From Chloroflexota bacterium (GTDB lineage Bacteria; Chloroflexota; Dehalococcoidia; Lucifugimonadales; GCA-2722455), in NCBI GenBank assembly GCA_002722455.1, contig PBMB01000021.1, positions 62,001-126,000 of the forward strand: a stretch of 64,000 nucleotides of DNA, read 5' to 3'. Each line of letters starts with the position of its first letter. Positions within the stretch are counted from its first letter, which is position 1. This document shows, in pieces, positions 6,870 through 16,804 of this stretch. The notes below the pieces were generated by a model. That model ran no database searches. It was not told the origin of the DNA and saw only the letters and a program-made list of their open reading frames with translations. Both the position numbers and the translations under genes were made by a program.

Positions 6870-7773
6870 AATTAATCTCTAAACTAACATAAGATTGATT
6901 TTTAATATAAGTATTACCTTTGTTTTTAATAAGAAATCTAAGAATAGATAAGGGTGCAATAATTGGAACTTCATTTTTATTATACATTTCAACAAATCTC
7001 AAAAATTCAGTTTTTTCCTGATAATTTAATTCTTTTTTTAGGTGTCCAAAAACGTGTAGCATCGCATTTATTTGATTGCTTTTTTTTGGGGGTTTAATTG
7101 TTCTTTTCATTATATTTTCAATGTAATAAGATTTTATTTCTGAAAAATCGGAATTTTTCTTATTAGAAGCAATTATTTTACCTAAATCTTTTACTAACAA
7201 TTGATGATAAGAATATAAAGTATATTTATTTTCAGCATGAAACTGAATAAGCTCATGAATAGATTTAATTTCTTTTAAGTCACCATACATAATAACTCTG
7301 TTTATGAAATTATTCTTTAATCCTATATCATTTAATCGACCTTCTTCTTCTACGGGCATATTAGGGAAATTTTTCATGATCTGCTCTGCAAATGCACCTA
7401 CGCCATTAGAATGTAATTTTTGTCCATTTGGGTGAAAAGTTTTAACTCTGAAAGCTCCGCAACTAGGAGAATCTTTTTTAAATAAAAATCCATCAAATTC
7501 TTGATTAGAGATAGAATGAGCATAATGCCTCATTTTCTTTGAATGGTTTTCATTCGTCTTAGGATTTACTACTTCAATAATATTTTCTCTTTCAACAAGT
7601 CTTATCGTTTGTCTGGGAACTCCTAATCCAATGGCAACTTCTGGACAAAAGGGGAGAAATGAAAAATATTTTAATAGTTCGCCATTGATTATTTTGTTTT
7701 TTTTATGTCCACCGTCAAATCGAACTTTGTTCCCTAATAAGCAAGAACTTATACCAATATTATATTTTTTCAT
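6868..7773 (-). CDS. DUF523-DUF1722 protein (TudS-like N-terminal domain)
   Basis: Residues 1 to about 150 are a DUF523 domain and the rest is DUF1722, the same two-domain order as in many gammaproteobacterial homologues. The three conserved cysteines are visible at 11 (SSCLLG), 43 (FCPEVAIG) and 105 (SPSCGAF). In the characterised DUF523 enzyme TudS, three cysteines hold an iron-sulfur cluster that removes sulfur from thiouracil. The DUF1722 part (HVFGHLKKELN, PIIAPLSILRFL) has no known activity. A GGGAGGT ribosome site precedes the ATG. The specific substrate is an inference only. Confidence 0.88.
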   Translation of the reverse strand: MKKYNIGISSCLLGNKVRFDGGHKKNKIINGELLKYFSFLPFCPEVAIGLGVPRQTIRLVERENIIEVVNPKTNENHSKKMRHYAHSISNQEFDGFLFKKDSPSCGAFRVKTFHPNGQKLHSNGVGAFAEQIMKNFPNMPVEEEGRLNDIGLKNNFINRVIMYGDLKEIKSIHELIQFHAENKYTLYSYHQLLVKDLGKIIASNKKNSDFSEIKSYYIENIMKRTIKPPKKSNQINAMLHVFGHLKKELNYQEKTEFLRFVEMYNKNEVPIIAPLSILRFLIKNKGNTYIKNQSYVSLEIN

Positions 7774-7860
7774 AAAGACCTCCCTTATAAGTATCTTTGA
7801 ATAAAGAACTTATTTATAAATAAATACTTTCATATTTCTAAAAAGATTGAGAAAAATTGC

Positions 7861-7889
7861 TTGAAAAAAGATAAAAAAAAATATATAGT
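7861..7889 (+). promoter_or_regulatory. promoter of the gene at 7915
   Basis: TTGAAA (7861-7866), 17 bases, TATAGT (7884-7889). An in-frame TTG at 7861 lies inside the -35, so translation must begin later. Confidence 0.6.
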
Positions 7890-7914
7890 ATCATTAATAA
7901 ATAGGTGTTTTGTC

Positions 7915-8427
7915 ATGAATGTAAATCAAAATTTAATAAGATTAATTCATTTTAGATTAAGCTTAAAACATAATGCTTTTATTAAAGCAATAAAATCAGA
8001 TTCAACAAAGAAAACAGAAGTGTATTTAAAAAAACAAGCTTCAAGATATTTTAAGTCAGATTCTTTTGCATTAAAAATGGAAGAAAAAAGTTTCTTTAAA
8101 GAACTTAAGGAATTAAAAGAAAATAGAAAAATAGCTGTAAAAGATTATCGTTTGATTTTAAATAATAATAGAGATCTATATCCTACGTGGTTAAAAGTAT
8201 TTGATCAATTGGAAGAACTTGTTGGTTATTATGGTTATAAGAAAACAACTTTAAAAAGTACTTATTCGGCTATTTGTTTTGGAACTTTTTTTAGGGATGT
8301 GCCTTATTTAAAACATTTAGGTTTAGTTAATAAAATTTTGTTAAAATTCTATTATTCATTGTATTGTGAAGATTGGTTAAAGCACTTAGCAAAAATAATA
8401 GTTTTAAAAAATCAAAAAAAATTATAA
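7915..8427 (+). CDS. 170-residue basic helical protein, unrecognised
   Basis: The ATG at 7915 follows AGGTG by eight bases and lies 25 bases after the -10. The protein is basic and helical with no signal peptide. A short segment near the C-terminus, FFRDVPYL, resembles FYRDIPLL in the set D protein at 58777, which may reflect distant relatedness. It shares a terminator with the convergent chemotaxis receptor gene. Confidence 0.7.
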   Translation: MNVNQNLIRLIHFRLSLKHNAFIKAIKSDSTKKTEVYLKKQASRYFKSDSFALKMEEKSFFKELKELKENRKIAVKDYRLILNNNRDLYPTWLKVFDQLEELVGYYGYKKTTLKSTYSAICFGTFFRDVPYLKHLGLVNKILLKFYYSLYCEDWLKHLAKIIVLKNQKKL

Positions 8428-8430
8428 ATA

Positions 8431-8462
8431 AAAAAACCTTGCTTCATAGCAAGGTTTTTTAT
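8431..8462. terminator. bidirectional terminator between 7915 and the receptor gene
   Basis: A 12-bp perfect stem, AAAAAACCTTGC (8431-8442) with GCAAGGTTTTTT (8449-8460). A and T runs flank it, so it can work on both strands. Confidence 0.9.
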
Positions 8463-8469
8463 ATCTATC

Positions 8470-10491
8470 TTATTTAACTTTAAATTGCTTAACAATTTTT
8501 TCCTGCTTTGTTGCAATTGTTTTAAGTTTTATACTTTCTTCATTATTGGAATGAACAGTATTATAACTATTTTCTGATAAAGAATTTATGTCTTCAATAT
8601 TTTTTGCAATTTCTTTTGCTGTAAAAGTTTGTTCTTTTGAGGCTTCTGAAATATATGTGCTTAATTCACTAACTTGAATAATAACATTCTTAATATCTTC
8701 CATCATTTCAGTAGAGGATATAACTTGTTCTACTGATTTAGACATATCACTGACACAAACTTCAATAGTTTCACTTGCGTTCTTAGATTTGATTTGCAGA
8801 TCATTAATAGTGTTGTCAATTTCAATGACAGAATCGGTTGTTTTCTGTGAAAGAACTCGAACTTCGTCAGCAACAACCGCAAAACCTCTACCAGCTTCAC
8901 CAGCACGAGCAGCTTCTATTGCAGCATTTAAAGCTAATAAATTAGTTTGTTCTGCAATGCCTTTAATAACGTCTAAAATGCTTACAATATTGGAGCTTGA
9001 CTGTTGAACATTATTAACAGCTTCAATTGAATCATTTAAAAGCACTTGTAGCCTTTCAATTGTTTCTTTGTTTTCAGACATTAATTGAGAACCAATTAAT
9101 GTAGATTGCTCTGCCTCTTGAACTTTCTGGTAGGAAGTCTCTGCATTAATGGAAACCTCTTGAATAGAATGCTCCATTTCAGCCATAGCAGTAGCAACAC
9201 TAGAAGTTTCTGTTTTTTGCTTGTTAAGAATATCAGTAGAGTCAGATAACATTTTTTCATTTTTATTTGCAGTATTAAGAATAGAGTCAGAAGATTCTTT
9301 AATATCTAATAAAAGCGTATGTAATCTTTCTGATAGTTGATCTATATTCTGTCCTATTTCATTAAATTCATTACCGTCATTCTTAACATTAAGTCTTTTC
9401 GTCATATCTCCTTTTGTTAACGAATTTAAGACATTAACAATTTCTTTTAATGGTTTTTTAATATTATTTGTTAATGAGAATATGATAAATGCAATAATAA
9501 GGAAACTAACTAATGATAAAACAATAGAAGTATATTTTGATTTTTTATTAATTTTGTTACTTTCAGAAATAGAATTGTCTAAATCTTGTTTAGCAATATC
9601 AACTAAGCGTTCGAAAGCAGTTGCCAATTCTTTTTCTTGCTTCAAAAATAAAGATAACGTATCTTCAAAATCTTTGTTTTTAATTAGGTATTCTTTATAT
9701 CTTATCAATGCACCGTATTCTAATTCACCTTTATTGTTTCTGGATTTAGCACTAGAAACGGAAAACTTGTAATCAAACATTTGGTCTTTATATTCATTTT
9801 CAATTTCAGGAATCTTCATGGAAAGTCTTTTAAAGTCAGCCATTAATGCTTTCATGTTATTGTTGTTAGAGCCAATAATTTTTTGGACATAATCAGGATC
9901 AGTGCTTTTTATTGCTTCATTCGTGCTGATTTCTATTTGTTGTAGTTTTTGAGAAAATCCCTTGCCTAAGAATTTAATACTGATATTATCAGACATTTTA
10001 ACAAGTAATCTTATACTACTGTTTAATTCTGTTTGGAATCGAGTAAAATCAGAAATCATTTGATCAACAATAATTTCTTCTTTCAAGAGGTTTTCGTGTT
10101 TTACAACTAAACTTTCACTAGTAAATAAATATTTAGACGCAATATTTTTAATTTCTGAGATATTAGAATTTAGATTGGTGGAATTGTATTTATCCAAATG
10201 TGATAGTAATTCCTTATAATCGTTTTCATCTTTAATAATAAGTGATTTGTAACTATCAAGTTTATTTATTTCTCGAATGCTTGTATAAGATTTTATAACA
10301 TTGCTATAACTTAATTCTTTTTCTTTCATTTTATTTATTTCAATAAAAAAAGGTATAGAATCTTTTGATATTGTTTCAAATTCTTCATTTACTTTATTTA
10401 AATTAAATACAGTCAAACTGCCCATAACAATAAATAAAATAAATATTAAAGTGAAACCCAGATAAAGTTTTTTCAATACTGACTTTGTCAT
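8470..10491 (-). CDS. methyl-accepting chemotaxis receptor
   Basis: A 673-residue transmembrane receptor. TM1 is near residues 6-28, followed by an all-helical periplasmic sensor of about 290 residues and TM2 near 327-347. A HAMP domain (KPLKEIVNVLNSLTKGD) follows. The cytoplasmic four-helix bundle has the conserved hairpin tip (EQTNLLALNAAIEAARAGE, then GRGFAVVADEVR, near 505-550) that contacts CheA and CheW. The sensor is longer than the usual four-helix bundle and may be of the two-module HBM type. It ends in QFKVK without the NWETF-type CheR/CheB tether. AAGGGA fits the second ATG (10491) rather than the one at 10497. The ligand is unknown. Confidence 0.95.
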   Translation of the reverse strand: MTKSVLKKLYLGFTLIFILFIVMGSLTVFNLNKVNEEFETISKDSIPFFIEINKMKEKELSYSNVIKSYTSIREINKLDSYKSLIIKDENDYKELLSHLDKYNSTNLNSNISEIKNIASKYLFTSESLVVKHENLLKEEIIVDQMISDFTRFQTELNSSIRLLVKMSDNISIKFLGKGFSQKLQQIEISTNEAIKSTDPDYVQKIIGSNNNNMKALMADFKRLSMKIPEIENEYKDQMFDYKFSVSSAKSRNNKGELEYGALIRYKEYLIKNKDFEDTLSLFLKQEKELATAFERLVDIAKQDLDNSISESNKINKKSKYTSIVLSLVSFLIIAFIIFSLTNNIKKPLKEIVNVLNSLTKGDMTKRLNVKNDGNEFNEIGQNIDQLSERLHTLLLDIKESSDSILNTANKNEKMLSDSTDILNKQKTETSSVATAMAEMEHSIQEVSINAETSYQKVQEAEQSTLIGSQLMSENKETIERLQVLLNDSIEAVNNVQQSSSNIVSILDVIKGIAEQTNLLALNAAIEAARAGEAGRGFAVVADEVRVLSQKTTDSVIEIDNTINDLQIKSKNASETIEVCVSDMSKSVEQVISSTEMMEDIKNVIIQVSELSTYISEASKEQTFTAKEIAKNIEDINSLSENSYNTVHSNNEESIKLKTIATKQEKIVKQFKVK

Positions 10492-10497
10492 TATCAT

Positions 10498-10790
10498 TCC
10501 CTTATTAAAAATATTTATAATTAAGCGAGATTATCACAAATATAATAAAAATATAGTTTTCAAATCAAAATTCGCCTTATCAAACAATAATAATTCTTTT
10601 TTTTCGAGTTATATCAATAAATCTATGGAAAAAATGTAATAAAAATGAAAAAAAACTTTAAAAATAAATCTTTTTATAAATATAACAACTTGTATTTATA
10701 AATAAGTTTTTCTTTAAAAAAGAATTGAAAGTAAAATAAACTTTAACCTTTCTATATTTAATAAAATCTTTAATTAAGGGGAGAAAAGTA
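10498..10790. other. intergenic region between divergent receptor and regulator genes
   Basis: About 290 bases of very AT-rich DNA between two divergent signalling genes. It must hold both promoters, but no single match stands out. No gene or repeat is seen. Confidence 0.5.
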
Positions 10791-12380
10791 ATGCAGAGAC
10801 TAAATAGTAAAATATTAATTGTAGATGATACTGTTTCTTCTTCTGTGATGTTAAAGACCATGCTTAATAAAATGGGCTTCAATAAAGTAGATATAGCAAA
10901 AAATAAAGAAGAGTCTTTTAAGCTTACAACAAAAAACTCTTATGAAGTTATTTTAATGGATTATCATTTAGGTGATGAGTTAAATGGAGTGACTTTATTT
11001 ATTACATTAAAAGAAAAAGGATATATAAGCGAATATACTTCTTGCATAATGATATCTAATGATAAAACAAGAAATGCAGTTTTAAACACAATTGATTCTG
11101 GCATAAATTCATTTATATTTAAACCTTATACAAAAGGAACTATTGAAGAAAGAGTTTTGTCTGCACAAAAAGATTATAATGATCTAAAATCTATTTATAA
11201 AGAAATAAAAAAAGATAAAGAAATGGGATATTCATTTTTTTTAGAAACTATAGATAAAAGAGAATATAGTAATAATATTAAATTGAAATTAATCTCTGAA
11301 ATCTTAGCATTTAATTCAAAAGAAATAATAGAAAGGATTGAAAAGACTTCCTTGAGGAATATGTCTGAATATCTTTTATACAAGATAAAACAAAAAGAAA
11401 ACAAAACAGAAGAATGGATTGATTATTTAAGAAATTTTTCAAAGGAAAACAAATTATTAATTGAAGCAAAAGAGTTGTTGTTAGAAAAAGAAATAGAAAG
11501 AGGCAATAATTCAGAAGCTATTGAATTAATGAAAGAAATAATAGAAACAATGCCAAGTAATACAAATTTATTAATTAAAATATCTAAGATGGCAATAAAA
11601 TTAAACAATAAGAAAATACTTTTTCTTGTTGGAGATTCAATGTTTGATTATTTTCAAAAATATAAAAAAGATTGGTTGTCTAATATTTCAATTTATCTTT
11701 ATAATGTTTCAGTTTATATAGAAAAAAACAAAAAGGATCTTGATAATAATATTTTATTATTGGAAAAATTTAAAAAGAAAATAAATGATTCAGATTTTTC
11801 AAATATTACAAAAATCGATTTATTAAGACAAATAGAGGCTATAATATCAAAAATATATATTAGGACTGACAATAAAATATTAGGGAAAAGAAGACTCCTT
11901 TTTTTAATAAAAAGAGATGAAAATAGGTTAAATAAAATACCAACAGAAACTTTAATTCTTTATATGTATTTAATTTCAGATTTAAAAGAAACCAAGTTGT
12001 TTATAACTCTTTATAAAGAATATAAAGAAAGAAAGTATTTTTCATTATATGTAAGAATAAAACAAAAAGAATTAAAAGAAGCAAATTTAATTAAAACAAT
12101 TACAGGTCTTGAAAGCTCTTTAAATAAAGCGAAGTTTTTATTGAAAGAAAAAAAATACAAAGAAGCTTTGTATTTATATGAAAAAATAAAAAAAGACTGT
12201 CCTTATTCGAGTGAAGTATCTTTAGGATTAATCAATTCACTTATCTTATCAAATAAAGATGTAAAAATTTTCAAGTTGAAAGAATCTTATGCAAATATAG
12301 AAAATATGCCATTGTTTGGTTTGCAAAATTGGAATGATTCTATTATTCATCCAGTAATAAAAAAAATAAATAATTCTTAG
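10791..12380 (+). CDS. response regulator with REC domain and long helical-repeat C-terminus
   Basis: Residues 1-125 form a receiver domain with all key residues: Asp12/Asp13 (acid pocket), Asp57 (phosphoacceptor), Ser89 and Lys111 (FKPY). The remaining 400 residues are helical with TPR-like spacing (for example near 215-265 and 435-490) and carry no DNA-binding or enzyme domain. Output is therefore probably by protein contact. It has no adjacent histidine kinase; the divergent chemotaxis receptor is the nearest signalling gene. REC-TPR proteins such as Vibrio VieB have a similar plan. GGGGAG precedes the ATG. Confidence 0.85.
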   Translation: MQRLNSKILIVDDTVSSSVMLKTMLNKMGFNKVDIAKNKEESFKLTTKNSYEVILMDYHLGDELNGVTLFITLKEKGYISEYTSCIMISNDKTRNAVLNTIDSGINSFIFKPYTKGTIEERVLSAQKDYNDLKSIYKEIKKDKEMGYSFFLETIDKREYSNNIKLKLISEILAFNSKEIIERIEKTSLRNMSEYLLYKIKQKENKTEEWIDYLRNFSKENKLLIEAKELLLEKEIERGNNSEAIELMKEIIETMPSNTNLLIKISKMAIKLNNKKILFLVGDSMFDYFQKYKKDWLSNISIYLYNVSVYIEKNKKDLDNNILLLEKFKKKINDSDFSNITKIDLLRQIEAIISKIYIRTDNKILGKRRLLFLIKRDENRLNKIPTETLILYMYLISDLKETKLFITLYKEYKERKYFSLYVRIKQKELKEANLIKTITGLESSLNKAKFLLKEKKYKEALYLYEKIKKDCPYSSEVSLGLINSLILSNKDVKIFKLKESYANIENMPLFGLQNWNDSIIHPVIKKINNS

Positions 12381-12440
12381 TAATATTGCAAAAATATCAT
12401 TTTTTTGATAAATTATACTAAAAAGAAGAAAGGAATAAAA

Positions 12441-13280
12441 ATGAAAATTGGTTTAGTATTATCAGGTGGTGGTATTAAAGGAGCTTACCATTTGGGAGTT
12501 TTACAATACTTATGCCATGAAAATAAAATAGAATTTGACACAATAGCAGGGACAAGTATAGGCTCTATTGTTGGTATGTTGCATGAAATAGGTATTGAGC
12601 CAAAACTTGTAAAGGATAGATTTAAAAATATAAAATTAAATTCTTTAACAGTTCTTTGGAATTCAATAGGTAGAGCAGGATTGATATCTTCCGATACTTT
12701 AAAAGAACTTATATTAAAAGGGGTTTTAGAGTCAGAAGAAACTGATTTAATGAAATTTAAAGATCTAAATAAAGATATCTATGTAACAGCAACAGACTTG
12801 ATATCTGGAAAGCTAAAAATATTTAGTAAAAAAACTGATCCAGAATTTTCAGTTCTACATTCAACATTAGCATCTTCAAGTTATCCAATGGTTTTTTCTC
12901 CTGTTGAGGCGAACGATACTATTTATACAGATGGTGGAATAATGAATAATTTTCCAGCAGATATCATAAGAGACAAAGTTGATTATTCCCTCGGCGTATT
13001 TTTATCGCCATTAACAATATCAAAGAAAGAACAATTAAAAAGTTCTCGTGGAGTGGCTTCAAGAGTAATTCAATTGCAAGGAGCAAGCGAAGATTTAAAA
13101 CGTTTAAAATTATGTAATGAAATAATAACGTCAAGAGATTTAGTTAATTTTAATTCTTTTGAATATGACTCTGAAAAAATAGACGCTCTTTATGAAATGG
13201 GATACAATGACGCAAAAAGCAATACACAATTATTAAAAACATTAAAACAATTACAAAGATATAAAAGAATGGAGCTTTAA
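12441..13280 (+). CDS. patatin-like phospholipase
   Basis: A 279-residue patatin domain with the Ser-Asp dyad. The oxyanion loop GGGIKGAY is at 9-16, the nucleophile elbow GTSIG has Ser39, and DGG has Asp164. These enzymes hydrolyse acyl esters of lipids; bacterial forms act on phospholipids in the cytoplasm or as exported effectors. No signal peptide is present. AAAGGA precedes ATG 12441, whereas an earlier in-frame ATG at 12405 has no ribosome site. The length is normal for the RssA/YchK-like group. Confidence 0.93.
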   Translation: MKIGLVLSGGGIKGAYHLGVLQYLCHENKIEFDTIAGTSIGSIVGMLHEIGIEPKLVKDRFKNIKLNSLTVLWNSIGRAGLISSDTLKELILKGVLESEETDLMKFKDLNKDIYVTATDLISGKLKIFSKKTDPEFSVLHSTLASSSYPMVFSPVEANDTIYTDGGIMNNFPADIIRDKVDYSLGVFLSPLTISKKEQLKSSRGVASRVIQLQGASEDLKRLKLCNEIITSRDLVNFNSFEYDSEKIDALYEMGYNDAKSNTQLLKTLKQLQRYKRMEL

Positions 13281-13291
13281 GCTCCATTCTT
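13265..13291. terminator. terminator between convergent genes 12441 and 13304
   Basis: AAGAATGGAGC (13265-13275) pairs with GCTCCATTCTT (13281-13291). The T run is clearer on the minus strand. Confidence 0.75.
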
Positions 13292-13303
13292 ATCATTAAA
13301 AAA

Positions 13304-13882
13304 TCACCAAAAAGAACCATAATTTTCATCACCAAGATTGAGATCTCTATTTTTAAAGTCTTCTTCGATAAAAGGATTATAAGATTCTTCATTTTTAATC
13401 GTTAGATTAATATCTTTGTTTATTTGCTCTATAACTGTTAAATGTAAATCTTCATTATAAGAAAACTCTTTTTTATTCAAAAAGAATGAAAATATTTTAT
13501 CATAATGAATAAGTAAATTAACTTGTTTGATATAGCTTTTATACTTAATAAGTGGAAGATGTATAATAATATCGTTAGATAATATATTATTCTTTTTTTT
13601 AAAATCAAATATCTCTATCATATCTAAAATTTCACGAAAAATATTAATATCTAAATCTTCATTTAAAAAAATAGCTTTATTATATTTATCTCGAACTCTT
13701 GAAGAAATCCAAAGTTTCGAAATTAAAATATTTAAATTAAATAAAACAGCGTCTTCTGAATAAGAATTATTATTTTTGAAATATATTTCAGGACTATTTT
13801 TCTTTTTTAAATTACGAGGTAATTTATTAAACAACTCAAATAATTCCCTTTCATTAACTTGAACCATGTCTTCCTTTTTCAT
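13304..13882 (-). CDS. 192-residue unrecognised protein
   Basis: It begins eight bases after the end of the upstream set F gene on the same strand, so the two are very likely one operon. AAGGA lies six bases before the start. The protein is soluble, rich in Ile, Asn and Lys, and has no motif that I recognise. No other set F member has a homologue of this gene beside it. Confidence 0.75.
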   Translation of the reverse strand: MKKEDMVQVNERELFELFNKLPRNLKKKNSPEIYFKNNNSYSEDAVLFNLNILISKLWISSRVRDKYNKAIFLNEDLDINIFREILDMIEIFDFKKKNNILSNDIIIHLPLIKYKSYIKQVNLLIHYDKIFSFFLNKKEFSYNEDLHLTVIEQINKDINLTIKNEESYNPFIEEDFKNRDLNLGDENYGSFW

Positions 13883-13890
13883 TTTTTTCC

Positions 13891-16083
13891 TTATAAATGT
13901 TTTATATGTAATTTTAATTTTTTAAAATCTGGTTTTTCTTTTGTTACTTGACCTCGTCCTGATAATATGAATAAATCTTTTTTGCTTTTTTCTATTTCAT
14001 CAATATGTGAATATATATTATTTTTATCTATTTTAACTTCATAATGATGGAAGAAACGAATAATATTTTTAAAACAAGAGTTAAATACATCACCTTCTCT
14101 TGCATGTAATAGTAGTTCAAAAGTTTCTGGAACAATATCAGGGTTAGCATTTAAATAATCTTTAACAATGATTGAAAAATCTTGTATGTTATTATTAGAT
14201 TCAATAGATTCTAAAGAACGAATAAAAAGGTCTTCAACCCAATATTCAGTTTTTTCTATTTTATCCCAATTAAATGCAGATTTACCTTGCCCAGAACTCC
14301 CAAAAAACAATACATTCTCTTTAATACGGTTTTTTTCAAACAAAGCTTCAAAACCAAATTTATTTTTTTCTTTAAATAAGTTTGTTCTTTTTTCAAATAA
14401 AATATTTAAAAAAGCATTTAAATTTTTCTTGTTGCAAATTTTAAATTCAGAGAATATAAAATCAATGTCTTCTTGATTTTTTATTACACTAAAAAATCGA
14501 TTTTTATTCCTTTTGACGTCAAAAAAGTCTTCTTGAAATATATTAATAATAGTATTTTTATCTTTTGCTTTGTGAATTTTATTTAATTTTGAGACAATTT
14601 TTTTAGATTTTTCATTTTGTGTATAAAGAATAGACTTAATAGATTCTGATTTTTCATTAATATCAAGTAAATTAAAAAGTTGTTCACTTCTTCTTAAATC
14701 AATTTCATTTTTAATAATGTTTTCATTTTCAAGGAATACAAAATCATTAAAAAAGACAACCCTTTCATGGCTTTGTAAGCTTGAAAAAATAATTTCCAAT
14801 TCTTTTTCTTCATTAATATAATCAAACAATTCGAAACACTTATTCTTTAATATGAAGTTAAAAATAGAGTAAGAGATATCAAATGAATCTTTTGCTGTCG
14901 TATAAAAATCAATAGCATTTTCAATATTTGCATTGCAGGTTTCAAAAGATTTTAATAAATCATAATGATAAATATTTTCCATATCAACGAGTAATTCATA
15001 CATTGATACTTTATCTTTTGAAAACATTAAACTGTTAAATTGTGGGTTTTCTAATTGCTCTAATAATGAAACATCAACCTCTTCCATTATATGAATAGAA
15101 TTATTAAATAGTTTTTCTATATTTTGAAAAGAGGTGAAGTCAAATTGATTCTCTTTGTTTAAAAATCGAATTTGGAAAGCTTTATGTTTTATGATGTTTT
15201 CAAAAAAATGTTTCTGTGAAGTAATTTTTGGGTATTCGTGTTTCAATTCAGAATACATTTTATTATAAACATCTAAATTGTTTTCTTTATTAATGTAATC
15301 ATCATTTTTTAGATAAATTTCTTCAATATTATTTATTGGATTAAATAACAAGGCAGTAGTAGAATCTAATTCGGAATAAGATTTTGTAAAATCATATCTA
15401 AAAACAACGGTTTTATTTCTATGATTCATATAATGTAAAAACATTTCTTCATCACGAGATATACACCACATTTTAACACCAAGGCACTTAGCTGCTTTAA
15501 ATGAGTTAATAGCAATGGAAAAACAATTATTTTCGTCAAAAACGATATTGTAGTCTTTGTCTTTTTTTAATAAATTATCAGTGATAATTCTTAGGATACC
15601 TTCTTTTGACCAGTTCTTTTTACCTTCAACTAATTCTAGCAAAGAATTATTAAAATCTTCTGAATTTTTTAATATGAGTATTTTTTTGCCAATAAAATCT
15701 TGAACTTCTTTTGAAGTAAAACCTAAATTAACCAGTTCTTCTAATATATAAATTGTTTTAAAATCTTTTAAGTGAAGGTGCTTTTTTGACAATATTCTTT
15801 TTTGGATTAAAAAAGCTTTATGCCTTATCAATTTTTTTTCTATTGTATCATTGAAATGTTCAAAATTTGAAAAAGAATACTTATCTTCGTTTTTGAAGAA
15901 GTCTTCAAAAAAAATATTTTGGTTTCTGAAAAAACTACGGTTCTTCATGTATGTAGAATATGACTTAAGCATGAAGATTAATTTTCTTTTTGGTTCTTGA
16001 AAATCTTCTGCTTCAAAAATTTTGTAAAAAATATTTTTATGAACTTTGCTGTTCACTATTTTTTTTATTTGTTCTTTAAACAT
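13891..16083 (-). CDS. set F protein with WC signature and a Walker A-like loop
   Basis: This is the first of four related proteins (also at 22471, 51395 and 54945). The N-terminus VNSKVHKN...NQNIFFEDFF matches the 22471 protein. The family signature CLGVKMWCISRD is at 200-211, followed by a DF-x(n)-TALLF stretch, and a C-terminal RGQVT matches RGNMT in 22471. Only this copy has a P-loop-like sequence, GSSGQGKS, at 595-602 after a hydrophobic strand. The function is unknown. The WC motif recalls uncharacterised proteins of large phages, but that is from memory. The ribosome site is weak. Confidence 0.8.
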   Translation of the reverse strand: MFKEQIKKIVNSKVHKNIFYKIFEAEDFQEPKRKLIFMLKSYSTYMKNRSFFRNQNIFFEDFFKNEDKYSFSNFEHFNDTIEKKLIRHKAFLIQKRILSKKHLHLKDFKTIYILEELVNLGFTSKEVQDFIGKKILILKNSEDFNNSLLELVEGKKNWSKEGILRIITDNLLKKDKDYNIVFDENNCFSIAINSFKAAKCLGVKMWCISRDEEMFLHYMNHRNKTVVFRYDFTKSYSELDSTTALLFNPINNIEEIYLKNDDYINKENNLDVYNKMYSELKHEYPKITSQKHFFENIIKHKAFQIRFLNKENQFDFTSFQNIEKLFNNSIHIMEEVDVSLLEQLENPQFNSLMFSKDKVSMYELLVDMENIYHYDLLKSFETCNANIENAIDFYTTAKDSFDISYSIFNFILKNKCFELFDYINEEKELEIIFSSLQSHERVVFFNDFVFLENENIIKNEIDLRRSEQLFNLLDINEKSESIKSILYTQNEKSKKIVSKLNKIHKAKDKNTIINIFQEDFFDVKRNKNRFFSVIKNQEDIDFIFSEFKICNKKNLNAFLNILFEKRTNLFKEKNKFGFEALFEKNRIKENVLFFGSSGQGKSAFNWDKIEKTEYWVEDLFIRSLESIESNNNIQDFSIIVKDYLNANPDIVPETFELLLHAREGDVFNSCFKNIIRFFHHYEVKIDKNNIYSHIDEIEKSKKDLFILSGRGQVTKEKPDFKKLKLHIKHL

Positions 16084-16288
16084 AAATACATTAATTCCAT
16101 TAAATCCTGATTAATCCTATCATATAATTAAAAAAAAGAAAAGCCACTAACTTTTTTTTTTAACATATTTATTATAGAAAATGAAAGGAATAAAGAGATC
16201 TTGTTCAAATTTTTGCAATAACTTATTTCAATAAGCCCTCTTTATTCATATTTCAACAATGATAGTATTGTAAAAAAGGAGATAAAAA

Positions 16289-16729
16289 ATGTTAGATAAG
16301 TTAAAAAAATTAATCAAATCAAATGATAGTTTCTCACAATTAGCTTTAAGATTGCCAGTAGGGATTATATTTATAGCACACGGAGCACAAAAACTATTTG
16401 GCTGGTTTGGTGGTTATGGATTGGAAGGTGTCGGAAGTTGGATGGAGTCAATAGGCTTATCACCTGGTGTTTTAATGGCATTCTTAGCAGGTTCTGCGGA
16501 ATTCTTCGGTGGTCTTTTCTTGGTTCTAGGTTTGTTGGTTAGACCTTCTGCGTTAGTATTGTCAATAACAATGCTTGTTGCTATATTTGCTGTTCACTTC
16601 GAACATGGATTATTTATGTCAAATAATGGTTACGAATTTGGTTTAGCATTACTTGCAGCTTCTGTATCACTATTAATTTCAGGTGCAGGAAAATTATCAC
16701 TTGATAAAATATTAGAAAAGAAACTTTAA
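16289..16729 (+). CDS. DoxX family membrane protein
   Basis: A 146-residue protein with four transmembrane helices and DoxX features: LRLPVGIIFIAHGAQKLFGWFGG at the first helix and AGSAEFFGGLFLVLGLLVRP at the second. DoxX proteins are quinol-oxidase or thiosulfate-oxidation associated in some organisms, but most have no assigned role beyond oxidative-stress links. AAAAAGGAG precedes the ATG. It is a single-gene unit with a terminator. Confidence 0.9.
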   Translation: MLDKLKKLIKSNDSFSQLALRLPVGIIFIAHGAQKLFGWFGGYGLEGVGSWMESIGLSPGVLMAFLAGSAEFFGGLFLVLGLLVRPSALVLSITMLVAIFAVHFEHGLFMSNNGYEFGLALLAASVSLLISGAGKLSLDKILEKKL

Positions 16730-16752
16730 AAAAATAAAATGACAAAAGAAAA

Positions 16753-16778
16753 AAAAGAACCATTCATGGTTCTTTTCT
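16753..16778 (+). terminator. terminator after the DoxX gene
   Basis: AAAAGAACCA (16753-16762), TTCA loop, TGGTTCTTTT (16767-16776). Confidence 0.85.
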
Positions 16779-16804
16779 TGTTTTTGAGAAAAAAAAGTGT
16801 AAAA

